DNA of 64,000 nt, taken from Erodium maritimum. Lineage: Eukaryota > Streptophyta > Magnoliopsida > Geraniales > Geraniaceae. The stretch spans positions 45,952,638 to 46,016,637 of the forward strand of contig OY997589.1 of the NCBI GenBank assembly GCA_963921825.1. Direction: 5' to 3'. Under the pieces are notes generated by a model. The model had not been told where the DNA came from and ran no database searches. It worked only from the letters and a program-made list of their open reading frames with translations. A program made the translations under genes and the position numbers. This document shows positions 25,301-37,766 of the stretch, piece after piece (the first letter of the stretch is position 1; each line of letters starts with the position of its first letter).

Positions 25301-28300
25301 ACCACCAACATGCACTAGTCCAACTCCAAAATGGAAATACCTCATCCCAAGTCCCAAGAGTACTTACAAATTTCATAGGTGTAAGGGTAGAGAACACGTT
25401 ATTAGGGGTAAGATATCCAGACAAGTAATTCGTTCATTAGAATTTAAAGGTCGCCTAGTCAAATATTGGTCGGTCTTCCGAGAAAGAGGCCGACCGCGCC
25501 ATAATGTGCTGCAAAACATGTCGACCGACACAAGGTATCGGCCGGTCCTGCTCAAACGTGTCGAGACAAACTGGCAAGCCAAACTGACTGACATTAAATA
25601 TTGGTCGGCCCAACTCTAGTCTGTCTCGACCAACCTCAAAACAACGGTCGTCCAACGATGATTCTCCATGAAAGCTACTCCACATTATCCCTTTCCATCC
25701 AACCTATCCTCCAAAACAAACCTTCCGACCCTCCTCCATGACATCCTCCTCCTCTATGATCTCTTTCGCGAATCCACTACCACCCACATGCACTAGTCCA
25801 ACTCCAAAATGGAAATACCTCATCCCAAGTCCCAATAGTACTTACAAATTTCATAGGTGTAAGGGTAGAGAACACGTTATTAGGGGTAAGATATCCAGAC
25901 AAGTAATTCATTCATTAGAATTTAAAGGTCGCCTAGTCAAATATTGGTCGGTCTTCCGAGAAAGAGGCCGACCGCGCCATAATGTGCTGCAAAACATGTC
26001 GACCGACACAAGGTATCGGCCGGTCCTGCTCAAACGTGTCGAGACAAACTGGCAAGCCAAACTGACTGACATTAAATATTGGTCGGCCCAACTCTAGTAT
26101 GTCTCGACCAACCTCAAAACAACGGTCGTCCAACGATGATTCTCCATGAAAGCTACTCCACATTATCCCTTTCCATCCAACCTATCCTCCAAAACAAACC
26201 TTCCGACCCTCCTCCATGACATCCTCCTCCTCTATGATCTCTTTCGCGAATCCACTACCACCCACATGCACTAGTCCAACTCCAAAATGGAAATACCTCA
26301 TCCCAAGTCCCAATAGTACTTACAAATTTCATAGGTGTAAGGGTAGAGAACACGTTATTAGGGGTAAGATATCCAGACAAGTAATTCGTTCATTAGAATT
26401 TAAAGGTTGCCTAGTCAAATATTGGTCGGTCTTCCGAGAAAGAGGCCGACCGCGCCAAAATGTGCTGCAAAACATGTCGACCGACGCGAGGTATCGGCCG
26501 GCCCATCTTAAACGTGTCGAGACCAACCTGTAAGATAGACCGACCGACATTAAATATTGGTCGGCCCAACTCTAGTATGTCTCGACCAACCTCAAAACAA
26601 CGGTCGTCCAACGAAGATTCTCCATGAAAACTACTCCACATTATCCTTTTCCATCCAACCTATCCTCCAAAACAAACCTTCCGACCCTCGTCTATGACAT
26701 TCTCCTCCTCTATGATCTCTTTCGCGAATCCACTACCAACCACATGCACTAGTCCAACTCCAAAAGGGAAATACCTCATCCCAAGTCCGAAGAGTACTTA
26801 CAAATTTCATAGGTGTAAGGGTAGAGAACACGTTATTAGGGGTAAGATATCCAGACAAGTAATTTGTTAATTAGAATTTAAAGGTCGTCTAGTCAAATAT
26901 TGGTCGGTCTTCCGAAAAAGAGGCCGACCGCGCCATAATGTGCTGCAAAACATGTCGACCGACGCGAGGTTTCGGCCGGCCCATCTCAAACGTGTCGAGA
27001 CCAACCTGCAAGATAGACCGACCGACATTAAATATTGGTCGGCCAACCTCTAGTATGTCTCGACCAACCTCAAAACAACGGTCGTCCAACGATGATTCTC
27101 CATGAAAACTACTCCACATTATCCTTTTCCATCCAACCTATCCTCCAAAACAAACCTTCCGACCCTCCTTCATGACATCCTCCTCCTCTATGATCTCTTT
27201 CGCGAATCCACTACCACCCACATGCACTAGTCCAACTCCAAAATGGAAATACCTCATCCCAAGTCCCAAGAGTACTTACAAATTTCATTGGTGTAAGGGT
27301 AGAGAACACGTTATTAGGGGTAAGATATCCAGACAAGTAATTTGTTCATTAGAATTTAAAGTCGTCTAGTCAAATATTGGTCGGTCTTCCGAAAAAGAGG
27401 CCGACCGCGCCATAATGTGCTGCAAAACTTGTCGACCGACGCGAGGTATCGGCCGGCCCATCTCAACCGTGTCGAGACCAACCTGTAAGATAGACCGACC
27501 AACATTAAATATTGGTCGGCCCACCTCTAGTATGTCTCGACCAACCTCAAAACAACGGTCGTCCAACGATGATTCTCCATGAAAACTACTCCACATTATC
27601 CTTTTCCATCCAACCTATCCTCCAAAACAAACCTTCCGACCCTCCTCTATGACATCCTCCTCCTCTATGATCTCTTTCGCGAATCCACTACCACCCACAT
27701 GCACTAGTCCAACTCCAAAATGGAAATACCTCATCCCAAGTCCCAAGAGTACTTACAAATTTCATAGGTATAAGGGTAGAAAACACGTTATTAGGGGTAA
27801 GATATCCAGACATGTAATTCGTTCATTAGAATTTAAAGGTCGCCTAGTCAAATATTGGTCGGTCTTCCGAGAAAGAGGACGACCGCGCCATATTGTGCTC
27901 CAAAACATGTCGACCGACACGAGGTGTCGGCCGGCCCTGCTCAAACGTGTCGAGACAAAATGGCAAGCAACACTGACTGACATTAAATATTAGGTGGCTC
28001 ACCTATAGTCTGTCTCGACCAACCTCAAAACAACGGTCGTCCAACGATGATTCTCCAAGAAAGCTACTCCACATTATCCCTTTCCATCCAACCTATCCTC
28101 CAAAACAAACCTTCCGACCCTCCTCCATGACATCCTCCTCCTCTATGATCTCTTTCGCGAATCCACTACCACACACATGCACTAGTCCAACTCCAAAATG
28201 GAAATACCTCATCCCAAGTCCCAAGAGTACTTACAAATTTCGAAGGTGTAAGGGTAGAGAACACGTTATTAGGGGTAAGATATCCAGACAAGTAATTTGT

Positions 28301-29250
28301 TCATTAGAATTTAAAGGTCGACTAGTCAAATATTGGTCGGTCTTCCGAGAAAGAGGACGACCGCGCCATAATGTGCTGCAAAACATGTCGACCGACACGA
28401 GGTATCGGCCGGTCCTGCTCAAACGTGTCGAGACAAACTGGCAAGCCAAACTGACTCACATTAAATATTAGCTGGCCCACCTCTAGTCTGTCTCGACCAA
28501 CCTCTAAACAACGGTCGTCCAACGATGATTCTCCAAGAAAACTACTCAGCATTATCCCTTTCCATGCAACCTATCCTCCAAAACAAACCTTCCGACGCTC
28601 CTCCATGACATCCTCCTCCTCTATGATCTCTTTCGCGAATCCACTACCACCCACATGCACTAGTCCAACTCCAAAATGGAAATACCTCATCCCAAGTCCC
28701 AAGAGTACTTACAAATTTCATAGGTGTAAGGGTAGAGAACACGTTATTAGGGGTAAGATATCCAGACAAGTAATTCGTTCATTAGAACTTAAAGGTCGCC
28801 TAGTCAAATATTGGTCGGTCTTCCGAGAAAGAGGCCGACCGCGCCATAATGTGCTGCAAAACATGTCGACCGACGCGAGGTATCGGCCGGTCCTGCTCAA
28901 ACGTGTCGAGACAAACTGGCAAGCCAAACTGACTGACATTAAATATTAGCTGGCCCACCTCTAGTCTGTTTCGACCAACCTCAAAACAACGGTCGTCCAA
29001 CGATGATTCTCCATGAAAGCTACTCCACATTATCCCTTTCCATCCAACCTATCCTCCAAAACAAACCTTCCGACCCTCCTCCATGACATCCTCCTCCTCT
29101 ATGATCTCTTTCGCGAATCCACTACCACCCACATGCACTAGTCCAACTCCAAAATGGAAATACCTCATCCCAAGTCCCAATAGTACTTACAAATTTCATA
29201 GGTGTAAGGGTAGAGAACACGTTATTAGGGGTAAGATATCCAGACAAGTA
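22391..29250 (+). repeat. Higher-order repeat: roughly 7-8 monomers, two copies
   Basis: Variants at 23.83-25.9 kb recur at 27.17-29.2 kb with an offset of about 3345 bp (seven monomers). Examples are TTTCATTGGTGTA at 23937 and 27284, AAACTTGTCGACC at about 24080 and 27425, and CATAGGTATAAGGG at 24418 and 27763. The preceding part (22391-23300 against 26216-27130) is offset by about 3825 bp, or eight monomers. One monomer was therefore lost from the second copy, or gained in the first, after duplication. Confidence 0.7.
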
Positions 29251-29459
29251 ATTTGTTCATTAGAATTTCAAGGTCGTCTAGTCAAATATTGGTCGGTCTT
29301 CCGAAAAAGAAGCCGACCGCGCCATAATGTGCTGCAAAACATGTCGACCGACGCGAGGTATCGGCCGGCCCATCTCAAATGTATCGAGACCAACCTGCAA
29401 GATAGACCGACTGAAATTAAATATTGGTCGGCCCACCTCTAGTATGTCTAGACCAACCT

Positions 29460-32400
29460 CAAAACAACGGTCGTCCAACGATGATTCTCCATGAAAACTA
29501 CTCCACATTATCCTTTTTCATCCAACCTATCCTCCAAAGCAAACCATCCGACCCTCCTTCATGACATCCTCCTCCTCTATGATCTTTTTCGCGAATCCAC
29601 TACCACCCACATGCACTAGTCCAACTCCAAAATGGAAATACCTCATCCCAAGTCCCAAGAGTACTTACAAATTTCATAGGTGTAAGGGTAGAGAACACGT
29701 TATTAGGGGTAAGATATCCAGACAAGTAATTCGTTCATTAGAATTTAAAGGTCGCCTAGTCAAATATTGGTCGGTCTTCCGAGAAAGAGGCCGACCGCGC
29801 CATAATGTGCTGCAAAACATGTCGACCGACACGAGGTATCGGCCGGTCCTGCTCAAACGTGTCGAGACAAACTGGCAAGCCAAACTGACTGACATTAAAT
29901 ATTAGCTGGCCCACCTCTAGTCTGTCTCGACCAACCTCAAAACAACGGTCGTCCAACGATGATTCTCCATGAAAGCTACTCCACATTATCCCTTTCCATC
30001 CAACCTATCCTCCAAAACAAACCTTCCGACCCTCCTCCATGACATCCTCCTCCTCTATGATCTCTTTCGCGAATCCACTACCACCCACATGCACTAGTCC
30101 AACTCCAAAATGGAAATACCTCATCCCAAGTCCCAATAGTACTTACAAATTTCATAGGTGTAAGGGTAGAGAACACGTTATTAGGGGTAAGATATCCAGA
30201 CAAGTAATTTGTTCATTAGAATTTAAAGATCGTCTAGTCAAATATTGGTCGGTCTTCCGAAGAAGAGGCCGACCGCGCCATAATGTGCTGCAAAACATGT
30301 CGACCGACGCGAGGTATCGGCCGGCCCATCTCAAATGTATCGAGACCAACCTGCAAGATAGACCGACTGAAATTAAATATTGGTCGGCCCACCTCTAGTA
30401 TGTCTAGACCAACCTCAAAACAACGGTCGTCCAACGATGATTCTCCATGAAAGCTACTCCACATTATCCCTTTCCATCCAACCTATCCTCCAAAACAAAC
30501 CTTCCGACCCTCCTCCATGACATCCTCCTCCTCTATGATCTCTTTCGCGAATCCACTACCACCCACATGCACTAGTCCAACTCCAAAATGGAAATACCTC
30601 ATCCCAAGTCCCAATAGTACTTACAAATTTCATAGGTGTAAGGGTAGAGAACACGTTATTAGGGGTAACATATCCAGACAAGTAATTTGTTCATTAGAAT
30701 TTAAAGGTCGTCTAGTCAAATATTGGTCGGTCTTCCGAAAAAGAGGCCGACCGCGCCATAATGTGCTGCAAAACATGTCGACCGACGCGAGGTATCGGCC
30801 GGCCCATCTCAAATGTATCGAGACCAACCTGCAAGATAGACCGACTGAAATTAAATATTGGTCGGCCCACCTCTAGTATGTCTAGACCAACCTCAAAACA
30901 ACGGTCGTCCAACGATGATTCTCCATGAAAACTACTCCACATTATCCTTTTTCATCCAACCTATCCTCCAAAAAAAACCATCCGACCTTCCTTCATGACA
31001 TCCTCCCCCTCTATGATCTCTTTCGCGAATCCACTACCACCCACATGCACTAGTCCAACTCCAAAATGGAAATACCTCATCCCAAGTCCCAAGAGTACTT
31101 ACAAATTTCATAGGTGTAAGGGTAGAGAACACGTTATTAGGGGTAAGATATCCAGACAAGTAATTCGTTCATTAGAATTTAAAGGTCGCCTAGTCAAATA
31201 TTGGTCGGTCTTCCGAGAAAGAGGCCGACCGCGCCATAATGTGCTGCAAAACATGTCGACCGACACGAGGTATCGGCCGGTCCTGCTCAAACGTGTCGAG
31301 ACAAACTGGCAAGCCAAACTGACTGACATTAAATATTAGCTGGCCCACCTCTAGTCTGTCTCGACCAACCTCAAAACAACGGTCGTCCAACGATGATTCT
31401 CCATGAAAGCTACTCCACATTATCCCTTTCCATCCAACCTATCCTCCAAAACAAACCTTCCGACCCTCCTCCATGACATCCTCCTCCTCTATGATCTCTT
31501 TCGCGAATCCACTACCACCCACATGCACTAGTCCAACTCCAAAATGGAAATACCTCATCCCAAGTCCCAATAGTACTTACAAATTTCATAGGTGTAAGGG
31601 TAGAGAACACGTTATTAGGGGTAAGATATCCAGACAAGTAATTTGTTCATTAGAATTTAAAGATCGTCTAGTCAAATATTGGTCGGTCTTCCGAAGAAGA
31701 GGCCGACCGCGCCATAATGTGCTGCAAAACATGTCGACCGACGCGAGGTATCGGCCGGCCCATCTCAAATGTATCGAGACCAACCTGCAAGATAGACCGA
31801 CTGAAATTAAATATTGGTCGGCCCACCTCTAGTATGTCTAGACCAACCTCAAAACAACGGTCGTCCAACGATGATTCTCCATGAAAGCTACTCCACATTA
31901 TCCCTTTCCATCCAACCTATCCTCCAAAACAAACCTTCCGACCCTCCTCCATGACATCCTCCTCCTCTATGATCTCTTTCGCGAATCCACTACCACCCAC
32001 ATGCACTAGTCCAACTCCAAAATGGAAATACCTCATCCCAAGTCCCAATAGTACTTACAAATTTCATAGGTGTAAGGGTAGAGAACACGTTATTAGGGGT
32101 AACATATCCAGACAAGTAATTTGTTCATTAGAATTTAAAGGTCGTCTAGTCAAATATTGGTCGGTCTTCCGAAAAAGAGGCCGACCGCGCCATAATGTGC
32201 TGCAAAACATGTCGACCGACGCGAGGTATCGGCCGGCCCATCTCAAATGTATCGAGACCAACCTGCAAGATAGACCGACTGAAATTAAATATTGGTCGGC
32301 CCACCTCTAGTATGTCTAGACCAACCTCAAAACAACGGTCGTCCAACGATGATTCTCCATGAAAACTACTCCACATTATCCTTTTTCATCCAACCTATCC

Positions 32401-32950
32401 TCCAAAAAAAACCATCCGACCTTCCTTCATGACATCCTCCTCCTCTATGATCTCTTTCGCGAATCCACTACCACCCACATGCACTAGTCCAACTCCAAAA
32501 TGGAAATACCTCATCCCAAGTCCCAAGAGTACTTACAAATTTCATAGGTGTAAGGGTAGAGAACACGTTATTAGGGGTAAGATATCCAGACAAGTAATTC
32601 GTTCATTAGAATTTAAAGGTCGCCTAGTCAAATATTGGTCGGTCTTCCGAGAAAGAGGCCGACCGCGCCATAATGTGCTGCAAAACATGTCGACCGACAC
32701 GAGGTATCGGCCGGTCCTGCTCAAACGTGTCGAGACAAACTGGCAAGCCAAACTGACTGACATTAAATATTAGCTGGCCCACCTCTAGTCTGTCTCGACC
32801 AACCTCAAAACAACGGTCGTCCAACGATGATTCTCCATGAAAGCTACTCCACATTATCCCTTTCCATCCAACCTATCCTCCAAAACAAACCTTCCGACCC
32901 TCCTCCATGACATCCTCCTCCTCTATGATCTCTTTCGCGAATCCACTACC
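29460..32950 (+). repeat. Higher-order repeat: second trimer family of 1434 bp
   Basis: Cores at 29561, 30995 and 32429 form one series; 30039, 31473 and 32907 another; 30517 and 31951 the third. Diagnostic changes include CAAATGTATCGAGACC (for CAAACGTGTCGAGACC), GACTGAAATTAAATATT and CCAAAAAAAACCATCCG (30971 and 32401). The trimer has the same length as the one at 8.2-12.6 kb but different variants, so it arose independently. Confidence 0.8.
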
Positions 32951-34819
32951 ACCCACATGCACTAGTCCAACTCCAAAATGGAAATACCTCATCCCAAGTC
33001 CCAATAGTACTTACAAATTTCATAGGTGTAAGGGTAGAGAACACGTTATTAGGGGTAAGATATCCAGACAAGTAATTTGTTCATTAGAATTTCAAGGTCG
33101 TCTAGTCAAATATTGGTCTGTCTTCCGAAAAAGAGGCCGACCGCGCCATAATGTGCTGCAAAACATGTCGACCGACGCGAGGTATCGGCCGGCCCATCTC
33201 AAACGTGTCGAGACCAACCTGTAAGATAGACCGACCGACATTAAATATTGGTCGGCCCACCTCTAGTATGTCTCGACCAACCTCAAAACAACGGTCGTCC
33301 AACGTAGATTCTCCATGAAAACTACTCCACATTATCCTTTTCCATCCAACCTATCCTCCAAAACAAACCTTCCGACCCTCGTCTATGACATTCTCCTCCT
33401 CTATGATCTCTTTCGCGAATCCACTACCAACCACATGCACTAGTCCAACTCCAAAAAGGAAATACCTCATCCCAAGTCCCAAGAGTACTTACAAATTTCA
33501 TAGGTGTAAGGGTAGAGAACACGTTATTAGGGGTAAGATATCCAGACAAGTAATTTGTTTAATTAGAATTTAAAGGTCGCCTTGTCAAATATTTGTCGGT
33601 CTTCCAAAAAAGAGTTCGATCGCGCTATAATGTGCTGCAAAACATGTCGACCGACGCGAGGTATCGGTTGGCCCAACTCAAACGTGTCGAGACCAACCGG
33701 CAAGATAGACCGACCGATATTAAATATTAGCCGGCCCACCTTTAGTATGTCTCGACCAACCTCAAAAAAACGGTCGTCCAACGATGATTCTCCATGAAAA
33801 CTACTCCACATTATCCCTTTCCATCCAACCTATTCTCAAAAACAAACCTTCTGACCCTCCTCCATGACATCCTCCTCCTCTATGATCTCTTTCGCGAATC
33901 CACTACCACCCACATGTACTAGTCCAGCTCCAAAATGGAACTACCTCATCTCAAGTCCCAAGCGTACTTATAAATTTCATAAGTGTACGGGTAGAGAACA
34001 CGTTGTTAGGGGTAATATATCCAGACAAGTAATTTGTTTAATTAGAATTGAAAGGTCGCCTAGTCAAATATTGGTCGGTCTTCCGTAAAAGAGGTCGATC
34101 GCGCCATAATGTGCTGCAAAACATGTCGACCGACGCGAGGTACCGGCCGGCCCTACTCAAACGTGTCGACACCAACCGGCAAGACAGTTCGACTGGTATT
34201 AAATATTAGCCGGCCCACCTTTAGTCTGTCTCGACCAACCTCAAAACAATGGTCGTCCACCGATGATTCTCCATTAAAACTACTCCACATTATCCCTTTC
34301 CATCCAACCTATCTTCTAAAACAAATATTCCGACCCTCTTCCATGACATCCTCCTTTTCTATGATCTCTTTCGCGAATCCACTACCACCCACATGTACTA
34401 GTCCAGCTCCAAAATGGAAATACCTCATCCCAAGTCCCAAGAGTACTTACAAATTTCGAAGGTGTAAGGGTAGAGAACACGTTATTAGGGGTAATATATC
34501 CAGACAAGTAATTTGTTTAATTAGAATTGAAAGGTCGGCTAGTCAAATATTGGTCGGTCTTCCGAAAAAGAGGTCGATCGCGCCATAATGTGCTGCAAAA
34601 CATGTCGACCGACGCGAGGTATCGGCCGGCCCATCTCAAACGTGTCGAGACCAACCAGAAAGACAGACCGACCTACATTAAGTATGACCCGGCCCACCTC
34701 TAGTATGTCTCGACCAACCTCAATACAACGGTCGTCCACCGATGATTCTGCATTAAAACTACTCCACATTATCCCTTTCCATCCAACCTATCCTCCAAAA
34801 AAAATCTTCCAACCCTCCT

Positions 34820-36900
34820 CCATGACATCCTCCTCCTCTATGATCTCTTTCGCGAATCCACTACCACCTACATGTACTAGTCCAGCTCCAAAATGGGAAT
34901 ACCTCATCCCAAGTCCCAAGCGTACTAATAAATTTCATAGGTGTAAGGGTAGAGAACACGTTATTAGGGGTAAGATATCCAGACAAGTAATTTGTTCATT
35001 AGAATTTAAAGGTCGCCTAGTCAAATATTGGTCGGTCTTCTTGCATACTAATAAATTTCGTAGGTGTTGCAAAACATGTCGAACGATGCGAGGTATCGGC
35101 AGGCCCAACTCAAACGTGTCGAGACCAACCGGAAGGATAGACCGACCGACATTAAATACTGGTCGGCCCACCTTTAGTATGTCTCGACCAACCTCAAAAC
35201 AACGGTCGTCCACCGATGATTATCCATGAAAACTACTCCACATTATCCCTTTCCATCCAACCTATCCTCCAAAAAAAATCTTCCGACCCTCCTCCATGAC
35301 ATCCTCCTCCTCTATGATCTCTTTCGCGAATCCACTACCACCCACATGTACTAGTCCAGCTCCAAAATGGAACTATTTCATCTCAAGTCCCAAACGTACT
35401 TATAAATTTCATAGGTGTAAGGGTAGAGAACACGTTATTAGTGGTAAGATATCCAGAGAAGTAATTTGTTCATTAGAATTTAAAGGTCGCCTAGTCAAAT
35501 ATTGGTCTGTCTTCTAAGAAAGAGGTCGAACGTGCCATAATGTGCTGCAAAACATGTCGACCGACGGGAGGTACCGGCCGGCACTACTCAAACGTGTCGA
35601 CACCAACCGGCAAGACAGTTCGACTGACATTAAATATTAGCCGGCACACCTTTAGTCTGTCTCAACCAACCTCAAAACAACGGTCGTCCACCGATGATTC
35701 TCTATGAAAACTACTCCACATTATCCCTTTCCATCCAACCTATCCTCCAAAACAAATCTTCCGACCCTCTTCCATGACATCCTCCTCCTTTATGATCTCT
35801 TTCGCGAATCCACTACCACCCACATGTACTAGTCCAGCTCCAAAATGGAAATACCTCATGCCAAGTCCCAAGCGTACTTATAAATTTCATAGTTGTAAGG
35901 GTAGAGAACACGTTATTAGGGGTAAGATATCCAGACAAGTAATTTGTTCATTAGAATTTAAAGGTCGCCTAGTCAAATATTGGTCGGTCTTCTTGCATAC
36001 TAATAAATTTCGTAGGTGTTGCAAAACATGTCGAACGATGCGAGGTATCGGCAGGCCCAACTCAAACGTGTCGAGACCAACCGGAAGGATAGACCGACCG
36101 ACATTAAATACTGGTCGGCCCACCTTTAGTATGTCTCGACCAACCTCAAAACAACGGTCGTCCACCGATGATTATCCATGAAAACTACTCCACATTATCC
36201 CTTTCCATCCAACCTATCCTCCAAAAAAAATCTTCCGACCCTCCTCCATGACATCCTCCTCCTCTATGATCTCTTTCGCGAATCCACTACCACCCACATG
36301 TACTAGTCCAGCTCCAAAATGGAACTATTTCATCTCAAGTCCCAAACGTACTTATAAATTTCATAGGTGTAAGGGTAGAGAACACGTTATTAGTGGTAAG
36401 ATATCCAGAGAAGTAATTTGTTCATTAGAATTTAAAGGTCGCCTAGTCAAATATTGGTCTGTCTTCTAAGAAAGAGGTCGAACGTGCCATAATGTGCTGC
36501 AAAACATGTCGACCGACGGGAGGTACCGGCCGGCACTACTCAAACGTGTCGACACCAACCGGCAAGACAGTTCGACTGACATTAAATATTAGCCGGCACA
36601 CCTTTAGTCTGTCTCAACCAACCTCAAAACAACGGTCGTCCACCGATGATTCTCTATGAAAACTACTCCACATTATCCCTTTCCATCCAACCTATCCTCC
36701 AAAACAAATCTTCCGACCCTCTTCCATGACATCCTCCTCCTTTATGATCTCTTTCGCGAATCCACTACCACCCACATGTACTAGTCCAGCTCCAAAATGG
36801 AAATACCTCATGCCAAGTCCCAAGCGTACTTATAAATTTCATAGTTGTAAGGGTAGAGAACACGTTATTAGGGGTAAGATATCCATACAAGTAATTTGTT
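34820..36900 (+). repeat. Higher-order repeat: dimer of 952 bp in the diverged array edge
   Basis: Monomers at 34822, 35774 and 36726 and those at 35296 and 36248 are spaced 952 bp. One variant carries a replaced segment TTCTTGCATACTAATAAATT (35038 and 35990) in place of the usual TTCCGAAAAAGAGGCC. This shortens it slightly and shows a small templated replacement from the TACTAATAAATTTC part of the same monomer, visible at 34923. The two dimers are nearly identical to each other although both differ strongly from the central monomers. Confidence 0.8.
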
Positions 36901-37488
36901 TAATTAGAATTTAAAGGTCGCCTAGTCAAATATTGGTCGGTCTTCCGAAAAAGAGGCCGATCGCGCCATAATGTGCTGCAAAACATGTCGACCGACGCGT
37001 GGTATCGGGCGGCCCATCTCAAACGTGTCGAGACCAACCGGAAAGACAGACCGACATTAAATATTAGCCAGCCCACCTCTAGTATGTCTTGACCAACCTC
37101 AAAACAACGGTCGTCCACCGATGATTCTCCATGAAAACTACTCCACATTATCCCTTTCCATCCAACCTATCCTCCAAAACAAATCTTCTGACCCTCCTCC
37201 ATGACATCCTCCTCCTCTCTGATCTCTTTCGCGAATCCACTACCACCCACATGTACTAGTCCAACTCCAAAATGGAAATATCTCATCCCAAGTCCCAAGC
37301 GTACTTATAAATTTCATAGGTGTAAGGGTAGAGAACACGTTGTTAGGGGTAAGATATCCAGACAAGTAATTTGTTCATTAGAATTTAAAGGTCGCCTAGT
37401 AAAATATATTGGTCTGGCTTACGAGAAAGAGGCCGACTGCGCCATAATGTGCTGCAAAACATGTCGAACGATGCGAATTAAACAAAGC

Positions 37489-37766
37489 AAAGGAGTTCAA
37501 GGACGGTTTTAAGTTAAAAATGGGTTTAACTGGGTTTAGGTCAAATCTGAGTTCGATGCATGGGTGCTCGTACCCGATCCGTCGTAATTCCCACTTTTAT
37601 CCCGCTCGAGTGTAAACGACAACTGTCGAATTTAAACTGGACAAATCGTAGCCGTTAACTTAACGGCGGAACCATTATTAAGTTGGGGCTTCGTGTTAAA
37701 TTTAGAGTCCGGCTCCGATCGAAGGGGAGCCCCGGAAAGCAATTTACAAAACCCGGGCAGATTCGC
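37489..37766 (+). mobile_element. LTR fragment of a family A-like element
   Basis: The segment reads GCTTCGTGTTAAATTTAGAG, then TCCGGCTCCGATCGAAG, matching the minus strand of the solo LTR near 59840-59880. Its TTTATCCCGCTCGAG matches the complement near 59957. It also shares GGAGCCCCGGAA and CCCGGGCAGATTCG with 1424-1472. It is truncated on both sides: on the left it joins the satellite within a monomer, and on the right the young chromovirus LTR begins. Confidence 0.65.

Larger units (their letters stand above)
5508..37488 (+). repeat. 478-bp satellite, main array (about 65 monomers)
   Basis: The core ATGACATCCTCCTCC (or ATGACATTCTCC) recurs every 478 bp, for example at 5740, 6218, 7651, 8129 and 9563; I count about 65 occurrences. 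Each monomer has two parts. One is roughly 290 bp of non-repetitive sequence. It runs from a pyrimidine-rich stretch (CTCCTCCTCTATGATCTC) through CAAGTCCCAAGAGTAC to GTAAGGGTAGAGAACACG and CAAGTAATTTGTTCATTAG. The other is roughly 190 bp built from 21-bp sub-repeats carrying CGACC(A/G)AC. Central monomers are nearly identical and those from about 33.4 to 37.5 kb more diverged, as expected if unequal exchange homogenises the middle. Open frames of 65-188 codons in every monomer arise because the sub-repeat length is a multiple of three. I see no gene in the array. Confidence 0.95.

Noticed and set aside
5508..37488. CRISPR-like array (regular repeats)
   Set aside because: The whole 478-bp unit is conserved, including what would be spacers. 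The genome is a plant and no cas gene exists.
5508..37488. CENP-B-box-like site in the 478-bp monomer
   Set aside because: CGTTGGACGACCG on the minus strand shares only a few bases with the CENP-B box; the essential core does not match.
5740..37500. Recurrent open frames of 73-188 codons in every satellite monomer, both strands
   Set aside because: The same frames recur because the monomers are near copies. The 21-bp sub-repeat keeps frames open, and monomers with frame breaks are tolerated freely (for example TTAATTAGAATT variants). There is no start context, domain or codon signal to support a protein.
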